64,000 nt of DNA, from contig OZ231126.1 in the NCBI GenBank assembly GCA_965153355.1, positions 56,668,001-56,732,000 on the forward strand, read 5' to 3'. The stretch's first letter is position 1. The number at the start of each line of letters is the position of its first letter. Source of the stretch: Flaccisagitta enflata (Eukaryota; Chaetognatha; Sagittoidea; Aphragmophora). Under the pieces are notes generated by a model. It ran no database searches. It had not been told where the DNA came from and worked only from the letters and a program-made list of their open reading frames with translations. Below, in pieces: positions 1 to 30,899 of this stretch. The position numbers were made by a program, and so were the translations under genes.

Positions 1-10
1 ACATACAGAA

Positions 11-1533
<1,523 letters not shown>

Positions 1534-1700
1534 AACAAGGCCGGATACACGGCAATCCAGTCGCGGACGGTTGGGCAGGAGCAGTAATGCAAAAACTGCT
1601 CGGAATTCAAAAATGTGACGGACGGACCTACCGACGGACCTACCGACGGACCTTTAGACCGACACGGCAAGGTGTAGAGTCGCGTGTCCGCGACTAAAAA
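1534..1700 (-). mobile_element. Hairpin-headed short element, family A
   Basis: Read on the minus strand it starts with TTTTTAGTCGCGGACACGCG, runs through a GTCGGTCC-type core and a GCCCAACCGTCCGCGACT box, and ends GTGTATCCGGCCTTGTT. The same layout recurs more than fifteen times in this window, in both orientations. No coding capacity. It resembles non-autonomous Helentron/'pearl'-type elements in layout; this class is inferred. Confidence 0.75.
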
Positions 1701-2110
1701 CAATATTTTCAAACCCGTCAGGCAGCTCAGCCCTAAGTCATCGATTAATCGCGCCCGAATTTCTAGAAAGGAAATCCCCAGAACTCTACTTCTTGCGCCC
1801 CAGAAAGAAAGAAAGAAGATTAATGATAAAACTGTTTCAATGACGAGGTATCCAAACCATCGTTAAACCTGCACAACTTGTCACTTTTATTCCAAAAACA
1901 ATATTTTCAAACCCGTCAGGCAGCTCAGCCCTTTAGAAGTCATCGATTTAATCGCGCCCGAATTTCTAGAAAGGAAATCCCCAGAACTCCACTTTTTGCG
2001 CCCCCAAGGGAGCGTGCAGAATAGACCCCAGATAGTCAGTGCGTTGGTAGGCGGGTCATTTGAAGAAAGCAGGTTTTCTACTGCCGTTCTTTAACGCGAC
2101 TTTGGCGCGG

Positions 2111-2118
2111 TATAAAAG
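2111..2118 (+). promoter_or_regulatory. TATA box of the DD3-3-like gene
   Basis: A TATAAAAG octamer in a GC-rich context lies 112 bp before the start codon at 2223. Transcription would be expected to start near 2140, giving a short leader. Placement directly before a signal-peptide exon supports it. Confidence 0.7.
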
Positions 2119-2222
2119 TGGAAGGAAACTTGGCTCAACGAAGCTTACAATTGTGTGAAGCCTATGTCGTCCGGGAGGCATATTTCTTTTTGCCCAATTG
2201 CCAAAAACAAAATCTCTTAAAC

Positions 2223-19043
<16,821 letters not shown>

Positions 19044-19179
19044 AATATTGACGTTAAAATATGTTGAGTTTCCTGTTTTCTTCTTTGAACTGTTGACAAG
19101 TACATTCACTTACTTTCAGTATCACTTATATTGTCCCCACTTCAGTTTGACTTGATACCGTGGTTCCATATGGTGATTT

Positions 19180-19185
19180 AATAAA
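19180..19185 (+). terminator. Polyadenylation signal AATAAA
   Basis: Canonical hexamer 137 nt after the stop codon of the DD3-3-like gene. Confidence 0.75.
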
Positions 19186-19199
19186 GCCTCATTTTGTTA

Positions 19200-20990
19200 T
19201 ACCTCGATACCCGCTCATTTGCCTCATCACTCAAGTTAGCCAGCTACTCAAGCAGTCAGGATGAAGTTTATCTTTAATAGTTTTGGAGATCCAAGTAAAA
19301 TGTGCTCATATTTTACAAAGCCAGCCTGAAATCAGCCCTCCCAGGCCTGAAATCAGCCCTCAAGTTTAACCAATAAAAAAATGTCAAGCAGGGTCATCCC
19401 AAAGCTTGTAAGCAATCACTATCAATCCATTGATATGTGTGGAAAGTTTGAACCTTATATTTCAACTGTAAGATGACAAAAAAATAGCTTTGAAACATAG
19501 TACTCCCCCCATCATTTTTCAGTCATTTTTTGCTAAAAATGAGGTAAGTTGACAGTTTTTTTTGTTAGCCTATCATCAGTCAAACATTAAGCAGTTTTTC
19601 TTTTTCCATTGCATTGACAACTAGTTAAAGGACATTCCCTCCAATTTTCAAAGATTTTTTCCATTCCATTGATAAGAAATCAACATTTCCTTGAAGCGTT
19701 ACAATTCAGAGGGGCTCCATGTTGTAGCTGTCACACTTATGTCACACTATGATTCTTACTATGTCACAGCATAGTAATATGCTTAACGCTGAATTTATCT
19801 ATATGATGTGAAAGAGGTTGAAATTCTGCACATGCCTCTAAAATTTCAAGTCTTAACTGTAATTCGATTGGTCATAGTGAAATTCCAAAGTTGATCACTA
19901 CCAAAATAAGGAATGAATTGTAACGCTCGCCGACCAAGTCTCATAGTTAATTCTTTGTTTCCACACAGCACTTCGCGCAGAAATGCGCGCATGTTTTGGT
20001 GCCTTAATTGGTAAAATTTCTTAAAATTCAAATTGGCATATCTCACCAACTAATAGAGCTAGCCCAATGAAATTTTGCATGGTTGATACCCAGATCAAGA
20101 AGGTCCTTCATCATATTTCTGATGTGACTCAAAAAATGTCAATCAGTCCAACCAGACCAACCAGCCTACCAGATAAAAAAATGAAAAAAATGGCATAACT
20201 TCCAAAATAATTGTCTAATCTAGTTGAAATTTTGTAGAAAACTTCCTTGAGAGATTCTTTGTCACTGGCTTATATAAGAGCTTGGATAAAAAGTATTTCC
20301 TCCAACAGACCGCCCAGCAAAATGGTCCTTATCTGGATTTTTCAAAACTCAATTTCTTGAAAAAAATCTACATATGATCACACATGATTGCTTAAACATT
20401 ATATCAATCAAAAAAATTTATCTTTATATGCACAGATTGCATATTGTATTTAGCTAAATATGTTAGTAAAAAATTGATAATAATGTCTTTTTAGGCCTAA
20501 TTTGTATACAAAATGAGCTTGAATAAGAAAATCCAAGTATGGATTCATATACAATAATAGGTGGGCTACATGGTGATGTGCAGTTTTGTTCAATTTTAAA
20601 ACATTTTAAATCGACGAATTTCACTCTGTCTGCGCTCCCCATAACGTGACACCAGCCTCCTAAAATAATTACCTATTTTAGTCAAAGTGACTTTGTGGTT
20701 TTTGTCACCCCTGATATCAGCGCATTTTGACATGTTGATCATATAATCAACGGAATCATCTAGGTCTCTCCGTTAGTGTTATGACAGAATATTGTATCAA
20801 TAAACAATATCAACGAGGGGAAACAGACCGAAAAAAAACTACTCGCTATTTTAAGCTCAGATAACCAACCTGACGATGATTCACCGCTCTACCTAAAAAA
20901 CGTTCAATTTTTAAACAGGAGGCACAAAGGTCAAAATCACCTCTCTGTCTATCGGTAAGGAGCGACTAAAATATCATGTTCACGCGTAAA
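19200..20990. other. AT-rich intergenic DNA, no gene seen
   Basis: No coding region recognised on either strand. Short phrases such as 'atatgatgtgaaagagg' and 'gtcacacttatgtcacact' have counterparts at about 28880-29370, so the two regions may hold diverged copies of one old repeat. Confidence 0.45.
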
Positions 20991-21009
20991 TAAGATATAA
21001 AGCTAAAGA

Positions 21010-21356
21010 GCAGAAAAGAAATGAATGAATGAAAGAATGAATGAATGAATGAATGAAAGAATGAATGAATGAATGAATGAATGAATGAATGAATGAATGA
21101 ATGAATGAATGAATGATAAAATGAAAGAATGAATGAATCAATGAATAAATAAATGAATGAATACATGAAGATAGGAATAAATGAATAAATGAAAGTATGA
21201 ATCAATGAAGCAATGAGTGAAATAAATGAATGAACGAATACTTTGATTAATAAATGAACTAAATTTCGAATGATCGATTGGATGGACGGATGAAATACTG
21301 AACAATTGAATGAATGAATATATGTGTGAATGGACTCATGGATGATTTTGTGAATA

Positions 21357-21403
<47 letters not shown>

Positions 21404-21434
21404 AACAAACAAACAAACAAACAAACAAACAAAC
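21010..21434. repeat. (GAAT)n, (AC)n and (AAAC)n tracts
   Basis: Degenerate GAAT/AATG at about 21018-21260, AC at 21358-21400, and AAAC at 21399-21434. Confidence 0.93.
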
Positions 21435-21456
21435 AAGCAAACACACACACACACAC

Positions 21457-21525
21457 TCGAGCGTGACGGACGGACTAACAGCGGGACCAAGCCTCTTATA
21501 GAGTTGCGTGTCCACCACTAAAAAA
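21457..21525 (-). mobile_element. Head fragment of a family A element
   Basis: Ends CTCTTATAGAGTTGCGTGTC then CACTAAAAAA, the minus-strand form of the family head, after a GGACGGACTAACAG core. Confidence 0.5.
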
Positions 21526-21543
21526 AAAAAAGGAAGAAAAAAA

Positions 21544-21545
<2 letters not shown>

Positions 21546-21583
<38 letters not shown>

Positions 21584-21600
21584 GAGAAAGAGAGAAAGAG

Positions 21601-21663
<63 letters not shown>

Positions 21664-21680
21664 GAAAGAAAAAGAGACAG
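21546..21680. repeat. (GAAA)n tract
   Basis: Purine tetranucleotide repeat with GAGA interruptions. Confidence 0.95.
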
Positions 21681-21689
21681 ACAGACGAA

Positions 21690-21985
21690 AATACCTTCAT
21701 TGAAAAAAAGAACACAACGACAACCTCCAGCAACCCCCCTCCGCTGGTTTGGTCCAACCCCCTCCATCCCTCCCCCACCCCCTCTTCCCCTCCCTCCTTA
21801 CGGTTCCGCCCTCAAATCGTCGTTAATCCGTTTCGTCCAACTGGAACTCGGCCGACTTTCGCGCTTTTGCGACATTGTGATAAATGAGGTTTTAACGAAG
21901 TTTTGCAGATATTGAAAATTGGACGTTTTTCACTTTTACACATCTGACGCAATCCAGACGGCGTTAATCTCTCTTGCTCATGACG
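21690..21985. other. GC-richer unassigned island
   Basis: Less AT-rich and less repetitive than its surroundings. The open frame to 21915 is proline-rich (PPPPPLPLPPYG) without a recognisable domain, so no gene is called. Confidence 0.35.
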
Positions 21986-22022
21986 ATGAGAGAGGGCGTC
22001 ATGGCGATAATGATGAAAGAGA

Positions 22023-22990
<968 letters not shown>

Positions 22991-23059
22991 AACAAAAACA
23001 AAAACAGAGACACCGGCAGTAAAATTGTGTTCAACAACAACGCCAGGTTGCCAACAACA

Positions 23060-23535
23060 ACGGCGACGCTCTCATCTACGTCTAGACCTTATATTAGAAA
23101 AAACTTCTTTTGTGTCAGAGGACCCCAAATATGGAACAGTCTCCCATCTGAAATGCGCACAATCAAGCTCACTCAATGCCTTCAAAAATGCTTTTAATCA
23201 GCTACCACTCAACATTTACTTTTTACCACTTGATAACTAGCCTTTATTGCTATTCCGCATCAATTTGTTTTTACTTATATTGCAATATTTAGTATGGCTA
23301 CCTTTTCTTAAAAAAAAAAATTGCGATTATCCTTGTCAGCGCTTTCTCTTTTTTTTTTCCTTTTTTTTTCCTTTTTTTTTTTTTTTTTTTTTTTTTTGCC
23401 CTCTCTTCCTTTTTACTTGGTGTGCATGTCGTGGTTTTCAAAGTTTTACTTTTTCAAGATTACGATTGCTCACTTAATAGGACTAAAAGAGTTTTCCTAG
23501 GGGTAAACATATCTAAACTAAACTAAACTAAACTA
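23060..23535 (+). mobile_element. 3' end of a non-LTR (LINE) retrotransposon
   Basis: RPYIRKNFFCVRGPQIWNSL with LPSEM is the typical C-terminal end of jockey/CR1-type reverse transcriptase ORFs; the frame then shifts and continues as SLNAFKNAFNQL to a stop near 23240. The copy is 5'-truncated and has a 3' tail ending in (CTAAA)n at about 23511-23535. Only a dead fragment. Confidence 0.75.
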
Positions 23536-23552
23536 CGGAACTGATGACAATG

Positions 23553-23900
23553 TCAATAACGACAACCGCAACTGATGAAGGGAAGGGGTCGGTGAATATT
23601 ATGACGACGATGACGCCGCGATGATGAAGCCGGCGACGACGGCAACTGCAGCAAACGCGGCGTCGTCAGCGGCGTTTTGAAAGGCGGCATCGGCGCAGCG
23701 TAATAATGACGCGAGGAAACTGGCAGGAAAATCCCGGACATATCGACTCTTTTTTGATTAGCCGCGGGGGAGAGACCAATAATGTACGGCTTAATATGCT
23801 CGACATCAAAAATGACAGACGTGGTGGCAGGAATCATGGATTGGGAGAAAGGGGCGGGGAGGGGGGGGGTCGGATTCAGTGACTCGAGGGGGTAAAGAAA
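23553..23900. other. GC-rich unassigned stretch
   Basis: A GC-richer segment next to the LINE tail. An open minus-strand frame (23553-23837) lacks domain or splice support. Confidence 0.3.
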
Positions 23901-24690
23901 GTGCTACGTGATTTGCTCTAACACTGCGAAAACAGTGACTAGTTAGAGTACTTGTTGGGTAGAGGTGGGCAGATAGAAAGACAGACAGACAGTACCAGCA
24001 ATGGTTTTGTGGAACAGGAATTAAATGCACCGATCGAAGCTGAAAAGGGATCTCGATTTTGAAAAGTACAGAATGATTTCTTGCCACCCGCCTACGTGAA
24101 AGATAACTCCCATTATAACCTGAGAAAACTTTGGTACTAAAACAGGTGCTGAAAAAATCGTAAAAAACCAACTTAAGGCCAAGTCGGTGTGCTTACCTGC
24201 CGTTTTTGTGTGTTTCTCATTCATTTTCTGTCTTCTTTTTCGCAAACATGAATCCCCAAAAAGTAGCATAATTGGTCGATTGGTCCGTGTGTCCGTCGAT
24301 CCGTTCCTTATACTAAATCGGTGGGTCCGTCGTGAAGTTTGCAATTGGTTTCCGTAATGTAGCCTCTTCTTCTGCTCTCGATAGTTTTTTTCCCGCCCCT
24401 TGTCCCGTCATATTTCATTCAACGATGATTTTATCCACTTCCAACACGACCATTTTTTCTCTTTGCCGACTACTTTTTCAACCTGTCAATTCACTTTTCT
24501 AAAGCCAAAGGAAGCCAGTTCGATTACCTATTTCCGGGAATAAAATTTCGAAAGCATTTTCCCTTTTTGTCATGCATTGATATGCAAATTCTTGATCGTA
24601 TTGTTTGTTGTCGAGAGTCTTTAAACAACCGTCTTACTTTTTCTGACTCGGACTCTGCCAAAAGACGAAAACTATTCTTCAGCATTCCAA
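23901..24690. other. Intergenic DNA, degraded element traces
   Basis: At about 24170-24345 there is a GGTCCGTGTGTCCGTCGATC core next to 'aaggccaagtcgg', likely a decayed hairpin-headed element. Nothing else was recognised. Confidence 0.4.
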
Positions 24691-24696
24691 CACACT

Positions 24697-25290
24697 ACTG
24701 TCTCACACAACGTTTGAGACAAGAATAACATAACTATGCGGTTTTTTGCATTTTTGCATAGGTCATGGGCATACAAACCAAGAACCATCAAGTAGAAAAT
24801 CTTTCCAGAGGCGCTTTTTGAAATAAATGAAAAATTCAATATTTTTAGCTTTATTTTTCATAAAGAAATTTTCAGGTTGGTTTAACCTATTTTTTGAGAG
24901 TATATTGTTAATCCTGATAAAATTCTGATTCATATGATAGGTCGCACTATATGGTTTTTACAAGAAATAAATTTTTCATTTTCTAGGCCACCGTTCTAAT
25001 TTCTAAAAATGAAAATTTTTTTTCTCATGAAAACCATATAGTGCGACCTATCAAATGAATCAGAAATTTGTCAGGATTAACATTATGCTGTCAAAAAAAA
25101 AGGTTGAACCGACCTGAAATTTTTTTTATGAAAAATGAAGCTAAAAGTATTGAATTTTTCATTTATTTCAGGAAAGATTTTCTACTTGATGGTTCTTGGT
25201 TTGTATGCTCATGAATTATGCAAAAATGCAAAAAACCGCATAGTTATATCATTCTTGTCTCAAACCTTGTGTGAGACAGCAGTGAACACT
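24697..25290. repeat. Foldback with about 290-bp arms
   Basis: Left arm about 24697-24985, right arm about 25001-25290, loop about 15 bp. Matching landmarks: GATAGGTCGCACTATATGGT near the centre, AACCAAGAACCATCAAGTAG in mid arm, GTCTCACACAACGTTTGAGA at the outer end. No ORF. Confidence 0.88.
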
Positions 25291-25444
25291 GTTCCACTGT
25301 TCCAATTGACAAACTCATACTTATTTGATAGATTTATTTTGTGTCAAAATAAGTATGGCCACGTTAATATCATTACCAACGCGCATCTATATGAGTGTCT
25401 GACCGTCCATCTGACCGAAAATGATCAAGATCACTAGTAATTGT

Positions 25445-25750
25445 TAGGGGGCGTTTCTAGTCAAAGACGATCGCGTTTTGAAAAGGCCACTCGGTCGCTC
25501 TCTACGTTTGTTCTCTCGCACTGCTCACTCCGCTCACTCGCTCCGCAGCGCTCTGCAGCGCTCCGCAGCGCTCCGCAGCGCTCCGCTTCGCTACGCTCGC
25601 GTCTCTTGCTTGCTCGCTCTGTTCACGGGCTCGCTCACTCACTTCGCTCACTCCCTTGTGGGACAGTTGAAATTCTTGAATATGTTCATGCTGTAAACGC
25701 GTTCAATGGGAACAAACTCGTTTTTCACCTTCACTAGAAACACGCCCTTA
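25445..25750. mobile_element. MITE with GGGCGTTTCTAGT-type ends (copy 2)
   Basis: Starts TTAGGGGGCGTTTCTAGTCA, ends CACTAGAAACACGCCCTTAG. The interior has a CGCTCCGCAG repeat. Opposite interior orientation to the copy at 15850. Confidence 0.75.
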
Positions 25751-26196
25751 GATTCTTTCAATCATTTTCTTCATCACATCCATGATTTTTTTAGAGCTTT
25801 CAGCTTTTTAGAGTTTTCAATTTTTTAGAACTTTCAACAATCAATAGGTATGAATGAATAAATTTGAATAGCTTTGAAAAAGTCTTATATAGAGCATAGG
25901 TCAGGCGCATCCCCTTAACAGCTGCAGCGTATCCAAATAGCCATCGTCTTCGCCATTTTAAGCCACTGATTGATTTGCTGTGTATCTCTGTGAAGAAAAG
26001 GAATCATGTAACAGTCAAATGCATTTATTCCGCACATATCGCACTTCCCACGATTAATGATAACATGGCTACTTTAAAATATGATTAGTTATTAGATTTC
26101 TTGATACTGGTTCAAATTGCTCCTTTGTTATCGGAATATGAACATTGGCACCTAAACCATTGATTCATAAATGACGTACGACGACGATGACGACGA

Positions 26197-26229
<33 letters not shown>

Positions 26230-27254
26230 GAAAAAGTAACGATGTGTCATTTTCTCATGAGAGGTGAGGCAGGCTTCGACCTTACTTTGAGTGTTCCTTC
26301 TTTTCATATGCGTCCGTCAGGCACGCATCTCTATGAGAGGGTCTGTCCGTCCGTCGGTTGGTCGGTCCATCGGTCCATTACGCCGGTGCAAAAACCGCAT
26401 TTTTCAGCTGTTTTTGGCCACGGTGAAATCCTTTACAATTGATCAACCAACATGTTTTGAGAGCCTTTTCCTCCTGTCTGTTCGTCCATCTGTCTCTCTA
26501 TATATGTCACATGATCAATACACATAAGGACACAGCCCGGACGCATCGTTGCCCGGTCGGGCTTGTTGCTTTGTTGAGCGTCAGACTTGATTGATATCGT
26601 TCCTCGGGCTGCCTTACTTGCATTTGAAACTATTTTTTTTTCTAAATTAAGATATTACTTCTTCTCAGGTTATTATCATTAAACATGGAATGTAAAGAAA
26701 AACAAATTACTGCAGCTCAAGAAACTGAATGTTTTTTTCGCGTCTCTCCGTTCAGGATTTTGAATGCTTGGATGTTAACAGTTTGAGTGTTTTTGGCATC
26801 GTTGAACTTTTTCTCCTTGTTCAATGTTCATTGTCGTTTTCTTAGTAAACACGTCTACACTCTTTTTATTGAGTAAGGACAAAGTTTATAAGGACATGAG
26901 GCTGAAATTTTGCCAGAATTTAAGGACATTTTAAGGATAACCCCCAGCTTCAAATTTAAAGAAAAAATTGTTTTTTATTCTAAATTTCAATCTTTGCTGT
27001 GAAAATTGTTTAAAAAATATATCTTAAAAAAATAGTAATTTTTTTGTTTTTATATATTGAATATGGTCATTATCTAAACAAATACTAATTAATCATTGCA
27101 ACATTTCATATTTTCCAATCAGTTTTTCATAACAAATCTTAGTTTTTACAATTTTCATTTTATTAACAATGGAGAACTACAAAAAAAATATCAAGAACAC
27201 ATTAAAAACATTTCAGCCACTATTCTGCAAAATTTAAGGACGTCTCAGCCTCAG
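25751..27254. other. Intergenic DNA, no gene seen
   Basis: Contains a (GAC)n tract at about 26170-26228 and, at about 26318-26400, a CTCTATGAGAGGGTCTGTCC plus GTCGGTTGGTCGG segment that looks like a divergent hairpin-headed element. The rest is AT-rich. Confidence 0.5.
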
Positions 27255-27444
27255 AACAAGGCCGGATACACAGCTACCGAAGTCACGTGCGGGTGGGCAG
27301 GGGCCATATTTGAGGTCACCAGACCATTTGGGCAGGAGCAGTGGGGTCAAAAAGTAAAATCGTAAAAAAAAGTAAAATGTGACCGACGGACCAACCAACC
27401 AACGGACAAAGCAGGTTGTAGAGTCGCGTGCACGCGACTAAAAA
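27255..27444 (-). mobile_element. Family A element
   Basis: Minus-strand head TTTTTAGTCGCGTGCACGCG, GTTGGTTGGTCCGTCGG core, CTGCCCACCCGCACGTGACT box, end GTGTATCCGGCCTTGTT. Confidence 0.8.
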
Positions 27445-27542
27445 TTTTACTGGTCCTTAAAAACTGAAAAGAATGTATTCCTCCACCTCATTCATCTAAA
27501 ACGCATTAACCCCCTGTATTGCGAGCGAGTAGAATGATCTTT

Positions 27543-27725
27543 AACAAGGCCGGATACACGGCCAAAACCAGTCGCGGACGGGTGGGCAGGGGCGATAATG
27601 CGCGTTTTCACACTTAATGTGATCGTTTTCAACCCGAGTGTGACAACTAGAGCGTGTCGGACGGACCGACGGATGGATGGATGGACAAAGCCTCTTTTAT
27701 AGAGTCGCTTGTCCGCGACTAAAAA
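27543..27725 (-). mobile_element. Family A element
   Basis: Minus-strand head TTTTTAGTCGCGGACAAGCG, CCATCCGTCGGTCCGTCC core, CCCACCCGTCCGCGACTGG box, end GTATCCGGCCTTGTT. Same orientation as its neighbour at 27255. Confidence 0.8.
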
Positions 27726-27738
27726 GTTTCCAAGCGAC

Positions 27739-27813
27739 TTCGTTCGTTCGTTCGTTCGTTCGTTCGTTCGTTCGTTCGTTCGTTCGTTCGTTCGTTCGTT
27801 CGTTCGTTCGTTC
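27739..27813. repeat. (GTTC)n tract
   Basis: About 18 tetranucleotide units directly after a family A head. Confidence 0.95.
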
Positions 27814-27849
27814 CCACAGCGGCCCAAGCACACCTGCACATTTTGCCAG

Positions 27850-29979
27850 CCGTGTGTCCGACCTTGTTCTTCTATTTACACTTTTATCTGAGTGTTGACA
27901 AAGAAGGTTCAGAAACTAGTAGAACATTTAGTCTTCTCAACTGATTCCACGTCACGTTGGCCCCCTTTTGATTCGCGTTTTCATTAACGTTCTTCCTCTT
28001 CTTCGCCGATCTTCGATCATTTTTGATAATGTTGTATTTTGATAGAAAATTTTTAAACATTTACAATAATAATCAACACTTTGAATAAACACACCTGTGA
28101 TACATAATTAGTAACAACCCCGACAAAGAATTTTAGTCCGCCTTTAATCATGGATGAAGGATTGGGCACTATTCTACAGGGAATACCCCGCCAAAAGAAA
28201 CAAAAGAAAACGACATAATTCTGCATTGGAAAAAGATATTTCAAATCTGAAAAAAGTGTTAGAAAGCACTGTAAAAACGATTTTATCCTGTTCTGATACA
28301 TTCCAACCTCCTAACGGTTTTGGCCCTCCATAGAATGTGTTTTGAAAACACTCATTTTGAAAAAAATCATTTTATCAAATTTCTCTCATTCAAAGCAGCT
28401 GAACCTTTCATCTTTAATTCAATATCATTTCCAAACAAATTGAGCTAAATACATGAGATTGGGCTCATATTAAAGATAATTCAAAAATTTTATGAAATTG
28501 TTGGAACAGATACAGTGGGTACATTTCAAATCAAGAAAACTGTTTTTTTTCACCACTTCCAATATGTTGCTCAAAGAAGATGGATCCTCTGAGTTGTCTT
28601 CGATAGTCCAAATGTTTAATTTTTTAAAACCAAGTAAGCATATCTAAAATTTGAATTGAATTTGAATTAAGTTTGGTAAAGGTCATTTCCACTATAAACC
28701 GGCCCAGCTGAAATTCATGATGTAACAGGCAAAAATATTGTTTTTATCATGCTAATCCTTTTTTTTATGATAGAAGTTGTTGTAACACATTACTTGGAAT
28801 TCAGTGCCTAGCTGATATCCTTCATACTTAAAATTTTGATAGGCTATCTAGCAAAAAATAGGCCAAAATTACCCCCTTTTTTATGTCACACTGATGTCAC
28901 ACTTAAAACCACAATGAAAAAGATATAAAAAAATCATTAAGCCTACCCAACTATGGGTCATTTTTATTTAATTGCAATCCCTAAAGAAGAATTAAAGATT
29001 ATATGGCAACCAATTGTTGTTAACTATGCAAAAAGTTAACTTTTAGTTGATGTATCTAAAATAATAATTTATTTGATTTTGATACATAGTAGTATACTAT
29101 ACTTTAAATGACAATATCTTAAGTATTATAGAAATTTTCTTTTTTCCCCCTTTAGTATAGACATAACCCAAGTTACATGCAAAATTTCAGACCTTAATGT
29201 CAATTCTAGCCAGAGATATTGATTTTTGAAGAGAGTGACGGAAAATGTTAACACCCTGTTACTCTAATGTTACTCTGATTACGATGAAAACTAACATAGT
29301 TGAACACATTTCAAGTATTGGAATATTTTTTTTATATGATATGAAAGAGTATCAAATTCTGAGCATAGGGCTCAAATTTTAAGCTAATAGGTGCAACCAT
29401 TATAAAATTATGACATTTTTATCAATGTTAACAAATTCAGTCGCCTTATTTCCGCCAGTCTAGTTTATTGTGGAAACTGCCTAAAATCCTACAATTTTTG
29501 TTCAATATCTTAATGGAAACCACTAATTTTATATTCAAAACCATTAAAAATCCTCGATTTTCCTTTAAAACATTAAAAAAAGCTGTAGTTTTTCAAAACG
29601 ATGTGAGCACTATGTAGTTCTTCCTCATAGACTCTGAACTGAACAGTAAAAAATCGTTTTTTAAGAGCTCTCTGGATCTTTTTACAAAATTGATCTACTA
29701 TCTCTAGAAGCGCGGTATTCCCTGTAGTTTCCTTCTGGCGCAACAACACGTGAAATATCTATCTGTAACTGTATACATTTACATACATACATTTTCCTCA
29801 CAAACGGATCCAAAACGAGGATTCTTTTTCAACGGAAAAGTATTTGACAAATCGATGTTGCTTATTGAATTTTGAAACAAATCGTAAAAACGACTCTATT
29901 TATCTGTTTGAAATGAAATGTATCAGATTATTTTGCTGTAGTATATATAGATTCGCGAAATAAAAGCACGCGGAGAAAA
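27850..29979. other. AT-rich intergenic DNA, no gene seen
   Basis: No coding region recognised; possible diverged repeat shared with 19.7-20.3 kb. Confidence 0.45.
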
Positions 29980-30238
29980 AACAAGGTCATTAGACCTAAG
30001 TCGCGTGCGTCGGCACTTTCAAAAAAAGCAGGCAGACAGACAGAAAGACAGACAAACAATTTTTTTCTTCAAATAGACATTTGAATTAGCTGTTCACTCA
30101 ATAAAGTTTCTTTCCTACCATTCAGACATAAAATACGCTTTAAAAAGCCTTTAAAACAGTTTTGTTACCGACCGACCGACCGACGGACCGACGGACCGAA
30201 AAGTGACTTATGGAGTCGCGTAGCACGCGACTAAAAAT
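29980..30238 (-). mobile_element. Family A element
   Basis: Minus-strand head TTTTTAGTCGCGTGCTACGC, CGGTCCGTCGGTCCGTCGG core, end TCTAATGACCTTGTT. The tail is related to the copy at 55592. Confidence 0.75.
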
Positions 30239-30326
30239 CATTTCTTCCTCCTTATGCCAGCGCCACTACTCTATCGAGCTAGTTTTCCTTTCCTCCAATC
30301 GCTGATTTCAAGTGTAGTCTTTTTGC

Positions 30327-30330
<4 letters not shown>

Positions 30331-30372
<42 letters not shown>
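30331..30372. repeat. (TGTC)n tract
   Basis: About ten tetranucleotide units. Confidence 0.95.
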
Positions 30373-30530
30373 GTTCAAACTTTGTTCCTCGAACGCGACT
30401 TCGGCGCGACGTCGCGACATATAACAAACCGCACTTCATTAATTGAAAGTTATCCTGAAGTCTGTCAGTGCCTCAAATCCAATGACATCATCTTTTCGTC
30501 GCGTCAGCCAGTCAATGAACAGTTAGCCAT

Positions 30531-30620
<90 letters not shown>

Positions 30621-30711
30621 TTGTGTCATTTGGTTGTTGATGTTGTTGTTGTTGTTGTTGTGTGTTGTTGTTGTTGTTGTTGTTGGCGTTTGTGTTGTTG
30701 TTGTTTTGTTG

Positions 30712-30775
<64 letters not shown>

Positions 30776-30892
30776 GCTGTTGTTGTTGTTGTTATTGTTG
30801 TTGTTAGTGTTGTTGTTTTTGTTTGTGTGGTGTTGTTGTTGTTGTTGTTGTTGTCGTTGTCGTTGTCGTTGTTGTTGTTGTTGTTGTTTCTG
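30531..30892. repeat. (GTT)n tract
   Basis: About 360 bp of TTG with short interruptions; open frames here are poly-Cys/Leu/Val only. Confidence 0.97.
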
Positions 30893-30899
30893 TTTCCTA

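Noticed and set aside
23553-23837. 94-codon minus-strand frame in a GC-rich stretch
   Set aside because: No motif, no splice context and no promoter; kept only as an unassigned stretch.
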